Assembly (NCBI GenBank): GCA_002170915.1
Contig: NHHQ01000002.1
Coordinates: forward strand, 1-8,896
Source: Rhodospirillaceae bacterium TMED167
GTDB taxonomy: Bacteria; Pseudomonadota; Alphaproteobacteria; Rhodospirillales_A; UBA2165
Length of the DNA stretch: 8,896 nucleotides
Direction: 5' to 3'
This document shows, in pieces, positions 7,809 to 8,896 of the stretch. Position numbers and translations under genes: made by a program. Under the pieces are notes generated by a model. The model was not told the DNA's origin. It worked only from the letters and a program-made list of their open reading frames with translations, and did no database searches. Numbering within the stretch: the stretch's first letter is position 1; each line of letters opens with the position of its first letter.

Positions 7809-7853
7809 GACCCGGCCTTTCTTGGTTGTTACAAAGGCTCTTCATTTTCTTTG

Positions 7854-7882
7854 TTGACCAATGACTAGAACCAAAGTAGAAC
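7854..7882 (+). promoter_or_regulatory. Predicted sigma-70 type promoter of lexA
   Basis: TTGACC (7854-7859), a 17-base spacer and TAGAAC (7877-7882) fit a housekeeping promoter; the -35 matches five of six consensus bases and the -10 four of six. The -10 lies inside the SOS box, the usual geometry for LexA repression. Transcription would begin near 7889 and leave a leader of about 225 bases before lexA. Confidence 0.6.
7868..7882 (+). promoter_or_regulatory. LexA operator (alphaproteobacterial SOS box)
   Basis: GAAC (7868-7871), seven bases, GAAC (7879-7882) is an exact match to the direct-repeat SOS box GAAC-N7-GAAC (GTTC-N7-GTTC on the other strand) known from alphaproteobacteria. It covers the end of the spacer and the -10 of the predicted lexA promoter, so bound LexA would block its own transcription. 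A partial second copy, GTTC-N7-GGTA (7904-7918), follows. Confidence 0.8.
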
Positions 7883-8115
7883 AATTGTGTATGTTTTTCT
7901 TTTGTTCTAAATATGGTAGGTCGGAGTGTATTGCCACACAAAATTTGTTAAAACCTAGCCAGCAGGCCGGTTAGCTATTTGAAGGATCTCGTATTACCAG
8001 TCTACAGCCTCCAGTGACAGATTTTATGTAACCCATCGCCCTTTTCTTCTAATGTTCAGCGCAGTGACTGAATAGGTATCGTCAATCTTCCTTATCAGGT
8101 CAGAGGAGACACCAC
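7883..8115 (+). other. Long lexA leader region
   Basis: These 233 bases between the SOS box and the lexA start hold no recognisable gene. A 27-codon frame from ATG 7891 to TAG lacks a ribosome binding site. A small stem, CTAGCC (7955-7960) with GGTTAG (7969-7974, one G-U pair), is present. The lexA ribosome binding site GAGGAGA lies at the end (8102-8108). A second promoter nearer lexA cannot be ruled out. Confidence 0.4.
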
Positions 8116-8799
8116 ATGCTGACAAAAAAACAATATCTTTTGCTTATGTTTATCGATCAGCGGCTAAACGATACAGGCGTGTCCCCGTCTTTTGATGAGA
8201 TGAAAGATGCGCTGGAGTTAAAATCCAAATCCGGTATTCACCGGCTGATTACCGGCTTGGAAGAGCGTGGCTTTATTAGGCGCTTGCCCCACAGAGCCCG
8301 TGCCCTTGAGGTGCTTAAATTGCCGGAAAATGCACCCATTGGCGCCAAGAAGTCCTTTATGCCCACAATCGTGCCGACAAATGTTCCCGCCTCTTCAGCC
8401 GTCCAGCCTGCAAATGATTCCGTCGAATTGCCGTTTTACGGTAAAATAGCAGCCGGAAACCCCGTTGAGGCATTGAGAGATCCGTGTCAGACCGTGAACA
8501 TTCCTCCTTTCATGCTCGGACGCGGAGAGCACTACGCTTTGGAGATTGACGGCGATTCCATGATTGACGCCGGTATTTACGACGGCGATACGGTCGTGAT
8601 CGAAAGATGTGATACGGCAGAATCGGGCGCTATCGTGGTGGCGTTAGTGGACCGAACTGAAGTGACTTTGAAAAGACTTCGTAAAAAAGGTGACTCTATC
8701 GCCCTCGAACCCGCCAACAAAGAATATGAAACCCGCATATTTGGACCGGACAGAGTCAATGTGCAGGGCAAACTTGTAGGCTTGTTGCGTCAGTATTAA
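8116..8799 (+). CDS. lexA: LexA repressor, SOS regulator with self-cleaving serine peptidase domain
   Basis: LexA represses DNA-damage genes and cleaves itself when activated RecA filaments form. The 227-residue product has an N-terminal winged helix-turn-helix ('[14 protein letters not shown]', '[18 protein letters not shown]', residues 20-54). A Pro/Ala-rich linker follows (about 70-100), then an S24 peptidase domain. The cleavage site is Ala113-Gly114 in 'GKIAAGNP'; the catalytic Ser148 is in 'DGDSM' and Lys186 in 'VTLKRL', so autocleavage should be intact. The ATG at 8116 has a good GAGGAGA ribosome binding site. The upstream GAAC-N7-GAAC box indicates autoregulation. The product is close to the usual alphaproteobacterial length, longer than the 202 residues of E. 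coli LexA. The gap of 374 bases and its own promoter separate it from the trp-moa operon. Confidence 0.97.
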   Translation: MLTKKQYLLLMFIDQRLNDTGVSPSFDEMKDALELKSKSGIHRLITGLEERGFIRRLPHRARALEVLKLPENAPIGAKKSFMPTIVPTNVPASSAVQPANDSVELPFYGKIAAGNPVEALRDPCQTVNIPPFMLGRGEHYALEIDGDSMIDAGIYDGDTVVIERCDTAESGAIVVALVDRTEVTLKRLRKKGDSIALEPANKEYETRIFGPDRVNVQGKLVGLLRQY

Positions 8800-8808
8800 G
8801 GACGCATT

Positions 8809-8896
8809 GTGGCCTGGTTCAGTTATTCCTTAGAGTACTACCACCCTCTCTCCCGTCACCTCCGTGTGCACTCAACATTGGCACGATGTGGACCGC
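8809..8896 (+). CDS. Possible start of an unidentified gene, cut by the window end
   Basis: A GTG at 8809 lies 6 bases after AAGGA (8798-8802) and opens a frame that runs 29 codons to the window end ('MAWFSYSLEYYHPLSRHLR' onwards). The ribosome binding site and closeness to lexA (9 bases) are the only support. I do not recognise the residues, and the stretch is too short to test coding bias. It may equally be noncoding. Confidence 0.2.
   Translation, partial: MAWFSYSLEYYHPLSRHLRVHSTLARCGP

Noticed and set aside
7753..7941. Minus-strand frame of 62 codons between moeA and lexA
   Set aside because: It runs through the SOS box and lexA promoter, has no recognisable family features and no ribosome binding site that I can see.
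8820..8896. Minus-strand open stretch entering from the window end, considered as the 3' end of a convergent gene
   Set aside because: About 25 codons with no recognisable motif; too short to separate from chance.

Overview
The window looks like an alphaproteobacterial chromosome, probably from the Rhodospirillales or a relative. Two things suggest this: the gene string trpD-trpC-moaC-moeA-lexA, and a GAAC-N7-GAAC SOS box in front of lexA, which is the alphaproteobacterial LexA operator rather than the CTG-N10-CAG box of gammaproteobacteria. No species can be named from the sequence alone.

Layout. Bases 1-389 (+) are the 3' end of a PpiD/SurA-type periplasmic peptidyl-prolyl isomerase gene. 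Two minus-strand genes follow: a RidA-like deaminase of the CnbZ type (524-1276) and a membrane-anchored divergent polysaccharide deacetylase (1503-2726). Bases 2925 to about 3769 (-) hold no intact gene. They are the decayed remains of a CopA-type copper-transporting P-type ATPase. The N-terminal metal-binding domains, the first membrane segments and the extreme C-terminus can still be read, but stop codons and frameshifts break the gene and the whole catalytic core is deleted. About 400 bases without a recognisable gene (3770-4176) separate it from trpD.

From 4177 to 7741 four plus-strand genes are packed with overlaps and form an operon. trpD and trpC catalyse two successive steps of tryptophan synthesis, from anthranilate to indole-3-glycerol phosphate. 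moaC and moeA act in molybdenum cofactor synthesis, at the cyclic pyranopterin monophosphate and molybdate-insertion steps. lexA (8116-8799) follows after 374 bases. That gap holds a possible weak terminator for the operon, a convincing LexA-repressible promoter (autoregulation of the SOS response) and a leader of about 225 bases. The last 97 bases carry at most the start of an unidentified gene.

In many relatives ppiD is followed directly by trpE and trpG and then trpDC-moaC-moeA-lexA. Here trpE and trpG are absent between ppiD and trpD. Their place is taken by the two minus-strand genes and the dead metal ATPase, so this interval appears to be a site of gene replacement and decay. I found no CRISPR array, transposase, tRNA or rRNA, and no clear new multigene system. 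The pseudogene and the rearranged trp junction are the most notable points.
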